Origin: Affinundibacterium baiyunense
GTDB lineage: Bacteria; Pseudomonadota; Gammaproteobacteria; Burkholderiales; Burkholderiaceae_D
Direction of reading: 5' to 3'
Assembly (NCBI RefSeq): GCF_018139645.1
Contig: NZ_JAGSPM010000003.1
Coordinates: 62,001 to 126,000, forward strand
DNA: 64,000 nt
How positions within the stretch are numbered: position 1 is the first letter of the stretch; each line of letters starts with the position of its first letter. Positions 8,258 through 15,396 of the stretch are shown here, piece by piece. The notes under the pieces are model-generated. The model did no database searches, was not told the DNA's origin, and saw only the letters and a program-made list of their open reading frames with translations. The position numbers were made by a program, and so were the translations under genes.

Positions 8258-9109
8258 ATGTCCAGACCACTACGCCTAAACTTCCCCGGAGCCGTTTATC
8301 ACATCACCTCGCGTGGCAATGCGCGGGCGGCGGTTTATCTTGGTGATGAGGATAAGCAGTATTTCCTCGATCTATTGGTCCATTGTGTGGAGAAATTCAA
8401 TTGGATTTGTCACGCCTACTGCTTGATGGACAATCATTACCATCTGTTGATTGAAACGCCCGATGCGAATTTGCAGATAGGGATGCGGCAACTAAACGGC
8501 GTGTACACGCAGCAGTTCAATCGCAGGCATGCTCGCGTTGGGCATGTGTTTCAAGGGCGTTACAAAGCCATCTTGGTCGATAAAGATAGCTACTTGCTTG
8601 AATTATGTCGCTATGTCGTGCTGAACCCTGTACGCGCCAAAATGGTCGACTTGCCCGAGCAATACGGCTGGTCTAGTTATGCTGCCATGATGGGGGCGCG
8701 AAGTGAAATGCCTTGGCTCAGCACAGAGTGGATTTTGAGCCAATTCTCCAGCAGAAAATCCAATGCTAGAAAACGCTATCGACAGTTTGTACTAGAAGGT
8801 ATCGACCAAGCATCGCCATGGGGTCAGCTCAAGGGGCAAGTACTATTGGGTGGCGAGGATTTTGTAGAAGCTTTGCGCCCCTACATTCAAGACTCCGAAA
8901 AAATGGACGAGGTACCACGAGCGCAACGCCTTCTCAATCGCCCTGCTTTAACGGAGTTGTTTGAAGATAGAGAAAAACTCATTAAAACCCAGCGAGACGA
9001 AAAAATCAAAGAAGCGCATCTTTATCACGGATATAAATTGACAGAGATCGGTCGCTTCTTGGGGCTACATTATTCGAGTGTTAGCCGTATTGTTTCTGGG
9101 GATCGATGA
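8258..9109 (+). CDS. REP-associated tyrosine (Y1/HUH) transposase
   Basis: 283 residues. The N-terminal Y1-transposase domain starts with the typical RLNFPGAVYHITSRGN. The metal-binding HUH is H60-Y61-H62 (MDNHYHLLIETP) and the probable nucleophile is Y119 in CRYVVLNPVRAKMV. These single-strand nickases are domesticated or mobile enzymes acting on REP-type palindromes. The C-terminal tail (about 250-280, KIKEAHLYHGYKLTEIGRFLGLHYSSVSRIV) is a DnaA-like helix-turn-helix seen in this subfamily. All motifs are intact and there is no frameshift, so it may be active. It is flanked upstream by direct repeats. Its presence next to the low-GC gene pair supports the idea that this segment is accessory DNA. 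Confidence 0.93.
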   Translation: MSRPLRLNFPGAVYHITSRGNARAAVYLGDEDKQYFLDLLVHCVEKFNWICHAYCLMDNHYHLLIETPDANLQIGMRQLNGVYTQQFNRRHARVGHVFQGRYKAILVDKDSYLLELCRYVVLNPVRAKMVDLPEQYGWSSYAAMMGARSEMPWLSTEWILSQFSSRKSNARKRYRQFVLEGIDQASPWGQLKGQVLLGGEDFVEALRPYIQDSEKMDEVPRAQRLLNRPALTELFEDREKLIKTQRDEKIKEAHLYHGYKLTEIGRFLGLHYSSVSRIVSGDR

Positions 9110-9252
9110 TTTTGCAGAAACCCAAAGGCGAAAGTATTGGCATGCAAGATTTCTAGAATATACTGTCAGTTCAACTCGGAAACGGGGTCAGTTTTAACAT
9201 CACGACATACTCCCAAAAAAATCGACTTATACTATTACCAAAAAAAACCTTC

Positions 9253-9258
9253 TATAAT
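9253..9258 (+). promoter_or_regulatory. -10-like TATAAT before the antitoxin gene
   Basis: A perfect TATAAT lies 32 nt before the antitoxin ATG. No convincing -35 hexamer is found at 16-18 nt upstream, so this is only a suggestion. Confidence 0.4.
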
Positions 9259-9290
9259 CAAGAAGCACAGTGACAATTTAGGTGGGAAAA

Positions 9291-9509
9291 ATGAGCGCTT
9301 TACTTGATGAAATCAAACAACTCGATATTGCGGAACGGATTCAGTTGGTAGAAGATTTGTGGGATAGCGTTGCCACTCGTAGTTCTGACTTTCCAATTAC
9401 CGAAGCACAAAAAACGGAGCTTGATCGTCGCTTAGCTAAGCGCGCATCTGCCAAGCCTGCAGGAATCGGTCTCGATCAAATAGCCCAAAAACTTGGCGTT
9501 AGCATATGA
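9291..9509 (+). CDS. Addiction-module antitoxin (TIGR02574-like)
   Basis: A 72-residue protein starting at the ATG at 9291, which has a strong AGGTGGG Shine-Dalgarno; the GTG at 9282 lies inside that site. The sequence LLDEIKQLDIAERIQLVEDLWDSVA and the segment ITEAQKTELDRRL match the unstable antitoxins that pair with ParE/RelE-type toxins. The C-terminus (IGLDQIAQKLGVSI) is slightly longer than usual. The stop overlaps the ATG of a toxin reading frame by the classical ATGA arrangement, but that toxin is broken (see next entry). It could now be an orphan antitoxin. Confidence 0.85.
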   Translation: MSALLDEIKQLDIAERIQLVEDLWDSVATRSSDFPITEAQKTELDRRLAKRASAKPAGIGLDQIAQKLGVSI

Positions 9510-9616
9510 GTTTTGTGGTCGTTTTTGCAAGCATGGAGTCAGGCATTACATTTGACATTTCAAGTCCACAATGTCGAAACCAATCAGCTAACCCAAAATC
9601 CCCGATAGCCAAGTAA
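9506..9616 (+). pseudogene. Remnant of ParE/RelE-type toxin gene
   Basis: The frame starts at the ATG overlapping the antitoxin stop and reads MSFVVVFASMESGITFDISS..., ending after 36 codons. The first eight residues (MSFVVVFA) are typical of the beginning of a ParE-family toxin. After that the sequence no longer resembles the family, and the usual 90-100 residue fold is absent. I read this as a deletion that left only the toxin's 5' tip. Confidence 0.55.
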
Positions 9617-9667
9617 TCGAACTAAATGCTCAAGAATAAAACACCTGCACGGTTTGGTAACACAAAC

Positions 9668-10120
9668 CTAAGCCCCATAAAACGCCCCACTCGCAGCAAA
9701 CTCTTCTCGCCAAAGTGTTCGAGCTTGCTCTAACGCTTCTTGTAAATTCCAGCTTGGATCAACTTTCTTGCATATGCGTTCGAGAATGTCGAATTGCAGT
9801 GCTTTCCCTGCTGAGACTTTGAAATCGGCTTGCAGCGCATGGCGTCGGTGGCTGCCGAGTTTGAGTTCGAACTGCATGCGATTTATTGCGCCTTGCACGT
9901 CGGCACTGCTATCGATCCACTGCATGCCAGTTTCTATGTTGTGCACGCGATAGATTCCAGCACGATCATCTTGCTGCTTGTAATCTTCTCGTCCTTTTTT
10001 ATTCTTGTGCTTATGATTTTGCTGACCGCTACTCTGATCGTCTTGCTTCTTGTCTTGCGTGCTGTCTTGCTTGTTATCTTGCATATTATCTTGCTGATTT
10101 TTTAGCATATCTTGTTTCAT
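9668..10120 (-). CDS. GIY-YIG-family protein with degenerate active site
   Basis: 150 residues; ATG at 10120 with GGAGAG upstream. Residues 1-52 are a highly polar tail of Gln/Asp/Lys repeats (MLKNQQDNMQDNKQDSTQDK). The rest aligns by eye with small GIY-YIG nucleases: AGIYRVHNIETG (GIY at 55-57), then W68-I69-D70 where the second motif YIG/YVG is expected, then INRMQFELKLGSHRRHALQADF and ALQFDILERI with the conserved Glu (E114). Loss of the second-motif Tyr and Gly suggests reduced or absent catalysis. It lies downstream of the DUF2239 gene on the same strand, 69 nt away, so they may be co-transcribed. Confidence 0.75.
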   Translation of the reverse strand: MKQDMLKNQQDNMQDNKQDSTQDKKQDDQSSGQQNHKHKNKKGREDYKQQDDRAGIYRVHNIETGMQWIDSSADVQGAINRMQFELKLGSHRRHALQADFKVSAGKALQFDILERICKKVDPSWNLQEALEQARTLWREEFAASGAFYGA

Positions 10121-10189
10121 GTTTTCTTCTCTCCAAAAGAATCTTTATCGTATCAATTTGGTCAGCACTAAGTGGCTATTCAGCCGCTA

Positions 10190-10780
10190 CTATGCTGTCA
10201 CTAAGCCAGCCAGTCGTATCAAATAATTTTTGTAATCGACAGGCCAAGCCTCAATCATTTGCAAAAACTTTGCTTGATCTAGTGCAAACAAGGCGCGCAG
10301 TGCGTCCTCATAATTGGGCAGATGGGCTGCGATGTGCGACATGGCTTTATAAGTGCGCTCTTGCATTGCACGCATCTGATCTTCGCTACCACTTTGCTTA
10401 CGTGCCTCGTCAATCAACTTACGCAGCGCCACCGATGCACCACCTGGTTGCAATGCCAACCATTCCCAATGACGCGGCAACAAAGTGACTTCTTTTGAGA
10501 CCACGCCCAATTTAGGACGCCCACGCGAGCGACTCTCTGGCTGCTTCTCCTCGTTTGTAGGTTCGACTGGTTTCTCATAGTTTGTATAGCGCTCTTTCAC
10601 CGTCAATTTACTTCCGCTTAAATCAAGATCAATCGCATCACCCAAATGATCGTCAATCACTTGAAATTGGCCTTGAAACAGTTGTTGCGCATCGGTCTGG
10701 CCCTTTAGGTACAAAGCTACTTCTTCCAACGCCCCTGCTTTGAGGACGCGATCTTCACAAAACACTGTGTAATTTTTCAT
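10190..10780 (-). CDS. DUF2239 family protein
   Basis: 196 residues. The family hallmark GRPKLGVVSKEVTLLPRHWEWLALQPGGASVALRKLIDEAR is at about residues 87-130, and the C-terminus (MSHIAAHLPNYEDALRALFALDQAKFLQMIEAWPVDYKNY) also matches. The N-terminus MKNYTVFCEDRVLKAG fits the family start. DUF2239 proteins are small cytoplasmic proteins of unknown function common in proteobacteria; the basic GRPK stretch could contact nucleic acid, but that is a guess. Confidence 0.93.
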   Translation of the reverse strand: MKNYTVFCEDRVLKAGALEEVALYLKGQTDAQQLFQGQFQVIDDHLGDAIDLDLSGSKLTVKERYTNYEKPVEPTNEEKQPESRSRGRPKLGVVSKEVTLLPRHWEWLALQPGGASVALRKLIDEARKQSGSEDQMRAMQERTYKAMSHIAAHLPNYEDALRALFALDQAKFLQMIEAWPVDYKNYLIRLAGLVTA

Positions 10781-11130
10781 ACTTCATCCTTGATATGCTT
10801 CGCTTGCCAAGACCTTGTTTATCTTGCGTTTAGGGGTAACTTAGATGGCAACTAACTTAATAGCTAAGCTGATGTCCAAGAACAAATAATACCCGGGTAA
10901 ATATGCAAAGTCAATTTTACCCGTATAAAATTAGAAAAGAATGATCAATGATATTTTTTGCTGATATCTGGCCTTCGCGCCGCGATTTGCAGATATTTAT
11001 ATATATGGCCTCGAAATTGACAAAACATCGATATCTATTTTGAGGCCAATCATTCCGCAGATGACATTTTTATCTTCAACAATTAAAATGCGAAAAAAGT
11101 TAGCCTCTTCTTTATTTGACCGGAGTTAAT
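10781..11130. other. Divergent intergenic region, 350 nt
   Basis: No gene. It separates DUF2239 (minus) from a secreted protein (plus). An imperfect 11-bp inverted repeat (ggcctcgaaat / attttgaggcc) spans 11007-11047, 84 nt before the next start, and could be a regulatory or structural element. The region is A+T-rich. Confidence 0.5.
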
Positions 11131-11832
11131 ATGAAATTGTTTCGCCAACTTGCTGTTATTTCGTTTGTGTTAAGCACCGCCAATCCTGTATGGGCAGCCG
11201 ATAAACCCAGTGACATTGTTGGCATCAAGTTGGGAATGACTGCCGATCAAGTACGAGCGGCTCTAAAAGCACACGACGCAAATATGAAAATTGTAGATTA
11301 TGCGAGTTGGAAAGCAGCGCCAGGAGTGCCTGCTTCATTGGCCAAGATTCGTGGCTGCGGCACACCGATGCCTGGAGGCGTCGGCCCATATGACGTTTGC
11401 AAAGACACGATCGACGTCAGCTTTGGTCATATATCCAAAAAAGCGCTTTTTATAACACGCCAGCTTCGCTTTGATCGCAATACCATGCTGGTAAAAAATG
11501 TAGTCGATAGCTTAGCTGAAAAATTTGGCGCGCCAACCTTTATCCGAGACACCACACAGATATGGGCCTACGGTGCGGATGGTGCGGCCATCAAAAACCT
11601 CGATTGCGCAATTTCGGATATGAATCTTCCGTTCGCAGAACATCGAGCTCATTGTGCAAATGTCTACAGTGCCTACATCAGACAAGCCGCTGGTAACTTT
11701 GCTACGGAAATGTTCGTTAATATCTACCAAAGTAAGTTGTTCTTTGAAGAACAAGCGGCATTCAATAATGCAGTTAACGCTGACCGAGCCGACAAAGAGA
11801 AAGCAGCGAAGGAAAATAAGGTTAAGCTCTAA
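11131..11832 (+). CDS. Exported protein of unknown function
   Basis: 233 residues from the ATG at 11131, which has a CGGAG Shine-Dalgarno (the upstream in-frame start at 11116 is inside the leader). The signal peptide MKLFRQLAVISFVLSTANPVWAA is followed by DIVGIKLGMTADQVRAALKAHD, a segment often seen at the start of mature periplasmic or lipoprotein-like domains that sense or fold around a repeat. Two cysteine pairs are possible (CGTPMP...YDVC and NLDC...HC). The C-terminal 25 residues are charged and helical. Family not recognised. Confidence 0.8.
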   Translation: MKLFRQLAVISFVLSTANPVWAADKPSDIVGIKLGMTADQVRAALKAHDANMKIVDYASWKAAPGVPASLAKIRGCGTPMPGGVGPYDVCKDTIDVSFGHISKKALFITRQLRFDRNTMLVKNVVDSLAEKFGAPTFIRDTTQIWAYGADGAAIKNLDCAISDMNLPFAEHRAHCANVYSAYIRQAAGNFATEMFVNIYQSKLFFEEQAAFNNAVNADRADKEKAAKENKVKL

Positions 11833-11934
11833 ACTCAGACTTGAAGAAGTTACTAATGAGAGGGAAAAACACCCTCTCTACACAGATTTCATCGAGAAAT
11901 TCACACAGAGTTGAACGAGTTTCATCGCGTCAGT

Positions 11935-12969
11935 CTATTGCACCACAATTTCAACGCGTCGATTCATTGCACGCCCATCTTCTGTCTTATTGGTCGCAAT
12001 CGGGGCGAAGTTGGCAACACCTTTAGCAATGAGACGGCGCTTATTGATACCCGCTTGTATCAGCGCTTGCACAATGGCTTGAGCCCGCGCTTGGCTTAGA
12101 CTTAGATTACTGTCTATGCTACCGATATTATCGGTATGTCCGACGACAATGATGTTTAAATTACTCTGTGCTTTGAGCGCGTTGGCCAACTCGCTTAGCT
12201 GAGTTTGACTCTCTGCCTTCAATTCAGTTTTACCTGTATCAAACATCAATCCGTATAAGGATACATGGCCGGTATTGTCTAAACTTTGTTTTAAAGCATC
12301 CGCATTCACACTGACTTGCCCCGTTGGCTGGGCTTTTTCTTCGATAATTTGGATAAAAGTAGACACCATAGGATCGACTTTTTTTCCACCACCAAATGCT
12401 AGCGAGTTATACACAAGCACGTGGGTCTTGGGCACTCTGCCATTGGCCGGAAAACTACCGACAATCAACCGCCCTTCTTGATTATCGATCGCGTCATAAT
12501 GACTAAATCCATTGTGATGTCCGTTATCCCATTTAAACTGACGCTCAAATGGCTTTGCTTGATCGCGCCACACACGATATAGGTCATCACATTTTTGATC
12601 ACAACTGACATTGATTTGCATACCTGCTTTTAACAAAGCATCGCGATAATTACGATGCACTTCTAATGTGGTCTTGCCCACTGGCGAAAGATAATGCAGA
12701 CGTGTTTCCTTGCCCTCAATTAGTTTCCACTCCGCCGTCTTAGCGCCATCCAACTTAGTCACTTTAGCTTGAGGAATTGCCGCCTCGGTCCATTCAGTCT
12801 GTAAATAGCCAGTCATACGCGAAGCTTGAAAGCGCTGTATCAAGGGATGATCTTGCCCTTTAGGAATATCACTACTCTGCGCAAAACTAAGAGAACTTAC
12901 CGAGCTAAGAGAGACAAGCGTCACCACCAATAAACCGGTACGCAGGGCAGTCATCATTTTCTTTTTCAT
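11935..12969 (-). CDS. DUF4892 / OmpA-like outer-membrane protein
   Basis: 344 residues with the start at ATG 12969 (MKKKMMTALRTG). A signal peptide (LLVVTLVSLSSVSSLSFAQ) is followed by a DUF4892 domain (about 35-205; DHPLIQRFQASRMTGYLQTEW and GRLIVGSFPANGRVPKTHVLVYN). The C-terminal OmpA-like peptidoglycan-binding domain spans about 235-344 (SLYGLMFDTGKTELK, IVVGHTDNIGSIDSNLSLSQARAQAI, GRAMNRRVEIVV). It likely sits in the outer membrane or periplasm and anchors to peptidoglycan. Both strands converge here with the gene ending at 11832. Confidence 0.93.
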   Translation of the reverse strand: MKKKMMTALRTGLLVVTLVSLSSVSSLSFAQSSDIPKGQDHPLIQRFQASRMTGYLQTEWTEAAIPQAKVTKLDGAKTAEWKLIEGKETRLHYLSPVGKTTLEVHRNYRDALLKAGMQINVSCDQKCDDLYRVWRDQAKPFERQFKWDNGHHNGFSHYDAIDNQEGRLIVGSFPANGRVPKTHVLVYNSLAFGGGKKVDPMVSTFIQIIEEKAQPTGQVSVNADALKQSLDNTGHVSLYGLMFDTGKTELKAESQTQLSELANALKAQSNLNIIVVGHTDNIGSIDSNLSLSQARAQAIVQALIQAGINKRRLIAKGVANFAPIATNKTEDGRAMNRRVEIVVQ

Positions 12970-13085
12970 AATCAAATAAAGAATTAATAAAGTGTGCTTA
13001 TTTTAACAAATCAGATATCAAAGTCCTTACTTATACCTAGCTAGTTGCTAAAAAAACCGACGCATTCTTCATCCCTAAGTTGAAC

Positions 13086-13122
13086 ACTTGTTTTTGAGTA
13101 CTTGTTTTTGAGTACTTGTTTG
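13086..13122. repeat. 14-bp tandem repeat, about 2.6 copies
   Basis: The unit acttgtttttgagt occurs at 13086-13099 and 13100-13113, followed by a partial copy (acttgttt). It lies in the short gap between the CAT-like gene and the DUF4892-OmpA gene, upstream of the latter. Its role is unclear. Confidence 0.75.
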
Positions 13123-13167
13123 CGAAAAACGCTCAACAGAGCTGCTTACTTCATCAAAAATTCACTC

Positions 13168-13800
13168 CTACTCCAACACCCGCTTGAGTTGTCGTGCAAA
13201 CTCTTCAAAGAACAGCCCTACGTGCAAGCCATCAACAAACACATGATTGACGCGCATATTGAATGGCAGCATGGTTTGCTCGCCATTCTTGACATATCGC
13301 CCCCATGAGACGCGTGGGATTGCGTCGTCTCGGTCTAAGCTTAAGGTGTGATCTAAGCCAGTGAACGATATCCACGGTAAAGAAGACATAAACACCAAGT
13401 CATCGCGCCCTGCTGCTTTACTGAAATTGAAATAGCACGTCGATTCTTCAACCGCTTGTTTTAAATCGCGATCAAATTGCAGTAAGTCATTGCCACAATC
13501 CATGGTGATGATTCTGAATAAATCCTCCCCTTTTTTAAGATGAGTAAACGATGGGTGTACTGCATCGTGAAGAAACACGGCGTCATCACGAATACGGTAG
13601 CGGAAATTCTCGATTTGATTCATTGATTGAATCGTCAAATAAATTAGTGTGCTGTTTAATGAGATGGATTTTGCTTTAACGCATTCAGATAATCCGGTGA
13701 TATCGACTGGCGTGTTCACGTTATAAAAAGGCAAATCCACTTTTCTAAAAAACGCAAAGTGTTCTCGTCGATTCCAGGTGTTGATATCAATTTTTTTCAT
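13168..13800 (-). CDS. Chloramphenicol acetyltransferase-like protein (CatA family)
   Basis: 210 residues, close to the 213-219 usual for trimeric CAT enzymes. The catalytic histidine motif is VNHVFVDGLHVG (H186, D190), equivalent to HHAVCDG in CatA. The substrate-pocket segment SSLPWISFTGLDH and the N-terminal NTWNRREHFAFF also match. The family transfers acetyl from acetyl-CoA to the 3-hydroxyl of chloramphenicol; chromosomal relatives may act on other substrates. No mobile element is adjacent, and base composition is like its neighbours, so it is probably an intrinsic acetyltransferase. Confidence 0.9.
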   Translation of the reverse strand: MKKIDINTWNRREHFAFFRKVDLPFYNVNTPVDITGLSECVKAKSISLNSTLIYLTIQSMNQIENFRYRIRDDAVFLHDAVHPSFTHLKKGEDLFRIITMDCGNDLLQFDRDLKQAVEESTCYFNFSKAAGRDDLVFMSSLPWISFTGLDHTLSLDRDDAIPRVSWGRYVKNGEQTMLPFNMRVNHVFVDGLHVGLFFEEFARQLKRVLE

Positions 13801-14118
13801 GCTGATTTGGTGTGGATGTAGATATCAAAAAATATCTTGATATTTAGGTTGCAGGCTTGAGCTAGATCACCCAATTGTTTTTTGGGGCTATCAAGATGGA
13901 TATCGACATGATACCGAAAAGAATCTCAACTGCGCTGGACAAAGAGATCACCCATGCTTACACAAAGGCTGCCAATTGGCTTTCTGAATGTGAATCTATG
14001 AAGATGAATCTAGGAATGTGGATTCATCACTACTGTTGTCAACGCCGCTACGTAAGTGAAGTTTCATCAGACGAACAAATCACCGATTCGTCAACAATTA
14101 CTCTTATTCACGAGACAG
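13801..14118. other. Gap of 318 nt with a doubtful small frame
   Basis: Between two minus-strand genes. A plus-strand frame (13875-14198) gives a partly protein-like stretch (IPKRISTALDKEITHAYTKAANWLSECESM) but then runs into the end of the next gene and has no Shine-Dalgarno. I do not call it a gene. Confidence 0.4.
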
Positions 14119-14466
14119 TTACTCTGCCTCAGTCAATACCCACGCAGAGATTAACAAAGAAGCGCCGAAAAAAACAGCAAATAACACCATTACCGTGACA
14201 GAAAACTGAGCTTGCGCAAGATCGTGCCAAGCTTTCTCAAACAAGGAGCTGGATAGCACTTGCCACATCAATGCCAACAGACCAACAACAAATGCGATGA
14301 ACAAGTAAGAATGATGTGTCTTTCTTTGTGCAGGAATTTTTTGCATGACACGAACAGTAAAGCCATCATCCGCTACGGGCCCGTCATAAACATCCCGCAA
14401 TAGTGCATCAATATTGGGTTCGATTGGATGATTCACGTGTTTGTCCCTTTCATTTTGTTTTTCCAT
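14119..14466 (-). CDS. Two-TM anti-sigma-like protein
   Basis: 115 residues from ATG 14466, overlapping the end of the sigma-factor gene by 34 nt. The cytoplasmic N-terminus contains IDALLRDVYDGPVADDGFTVRVMQKIPAQR, a pattern common in small membrane proteins encoded directly after ECF sigma factors. Two membrane helices follow (SYLFIAFVVGLLALMWQVL and VTVMVLFAVFFGASLLISAWVL). No zinc-binding HxxxCxxC motif is present. Acting as an anti-sigma factor is inferred from gene order. Confidence 0.8.
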   Translation of the reverse strand: MEKQNERDKHVNHPIEPNIDALLRDVYDGPVADDGFTVRVMQKIPAQRKTHHSYLFIAFVVGLLALMWQVLSSSLFEKAWHDLAQAQFSVTVMVLFAVFFGASLLISAWVLTEAE

Positions 14467-15041
14467 GCGTCTAACCACGTTTGTAATTTTGCTTTGCCAC
14501 GCGTCGCATTCGACTTTACGGTACCTAAAGACATTCCTAAGATTTGTGCGACTTCTTCATGACTTAAGTCCAATTGAACGCAATGTAATAAGACCAGTTG
14601 CTCGTTCCGATTTAAACGTTGCAGCGCACGTTCAAAATCAATTTTTAAATCTATGTGCTGCGAAGTTGTTTGTACATTCAAAGCTAAGTTTTCATCATAA
14701 TCTGATCGATCTTCAACGGCAGCTAACTCATCATGTGTACGCTGAAATTGATCGGCGTATTTCAAGAAATGTGTATACGCGATGCGATAGAGCCAAGTCG
14801 AAAATCGCGCATCACCACGAAATTGATCTAGCTTGCGCCAAGCAATTAGAAAGGTCTCTTGAGCTAAATCATCAGCCGCCGCATGATCACCTTTGGTCAA
14901 ACGACGTAACAAGGCGCGCACCATCCCTTGATGGCGGCGCACCAACATTTCAAAAGCACGATGATCGTTGTTCAGGCGCGCCCGAACAACCAAGGCTTGA
15001 TCAATTCGCGCTTCTGCAGCCTTATCTTGCGAGCTCTGCAT
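14433..15041 (-). CDS. ECF RNA polymerase sigma factor
   Basis: 202 residues. Region 2 spans about residues 30-100 (FEMLVRRHQGMVRALLRRLT, DDLAQETFLIAWRKLDQFRGDARFSTWLYRIAY). Region 4 spans about 140-195 (LQRLNRNEQLVLLHCVQLDLSHEEVAQILGMSLGTVKSNATRGKAKL). It directs polymerase to a dedicated set of promoters, likely in response to an envelope signal. Start is ATG 15041 (a GTG precedes it directly), and the gene overlaps the upstream DUF6249 gene by 20 nt and the downstream membrane gene by 34 nt, indicating translational coupling. Confidence 0.95.
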   Translation of the reverse strand: MQSSQDKAAEARIDQALVVRARLNNDHRAFEMLVRRHQGMVRALLRRLTKGDHAAADDLAQETFLIAWRKLDQFRGDARFSTWLYRIAYTHFLKYADQFQRTHDELAAVEDRSDYDENLALNVQTTSQHIDLKIDFERALQRLNRNEQLVLLHCVQLDLSHEEVAQILGMSLGTVKSNATRGKAKLQTWLDAWKNKMKGTNT

Positions 15042-15396
15042 CACGACGATTGAGCCACCAACTCAATAAATAACCACAACCTGAGATCAAAGGTAAAATA
15101 CCAAAACCCCATAGTTCACCAATCTGATGGCCAGAGTCGAATTCAATCGGTAATACTAAGAACATCAAAATGATGCCCACGCCGATGCTAACTAAAGTAA
15201 TACCACGACGACGTTCACAAAACACGACTTGCGGTTCAGTCATAAGTTGCGCGGGCAAATCCATCCCTTTATCCGCTAAATAAATCAAGGTTTGATAACG
15301 TGCCTTTGTTTGCTTATGGCGATACACGAGTACTGCGCACACCGCTAAAAGCGGCGCTAAACACAAAATTAAGGGAAGAATGAATTCGATTCTCAT
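15022..15396 (-). CDS. DUF6249 membrane protein
   Basis: 124 residues, ATG 15396 with an AAAGGAAA Shine-Dalgarno. Three hydrophobic segments (ILPLILCLAPLLAVCAVLVY, GITLVSIGVGIILMFLVLPIEF, WGFGILPLISGCGYLLSWWL) flank the typical YRHKQTKARYQTLIYLADKGMDLP, which identifies DUF6249. It overlaps the upstream hydrolase gene by ATGA and precedes the sigma factor. Possibly part of the signal-sensing module, but the family's function is unknown. Confidence 0.9.
   Translation of the reverse strand: MRIEFILPLILCLAPLLAVCAVLVYRHKQTKARYQTLIYLADKGMDLPAQLMTEPQVVFCERRRGITLVSIGVGIILMFLVLPIEFDSGHQIGELWGFGILPLISGCGYLLSWWLNRRDAELAR

Noticed and set aside
13086..13122. Possible CRISPR-like repeat
   Set aside because: The 14-bp units are directly adjacent without spacers and there are no cas genes.
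13875..14198. 107-codon plus-strand frame with a protein-like start
   Set aside because: No Shine-Dalgarno, late part is basic low-complexity and overlaps the 3' end of the anti-sigma-like gene on the other strand.
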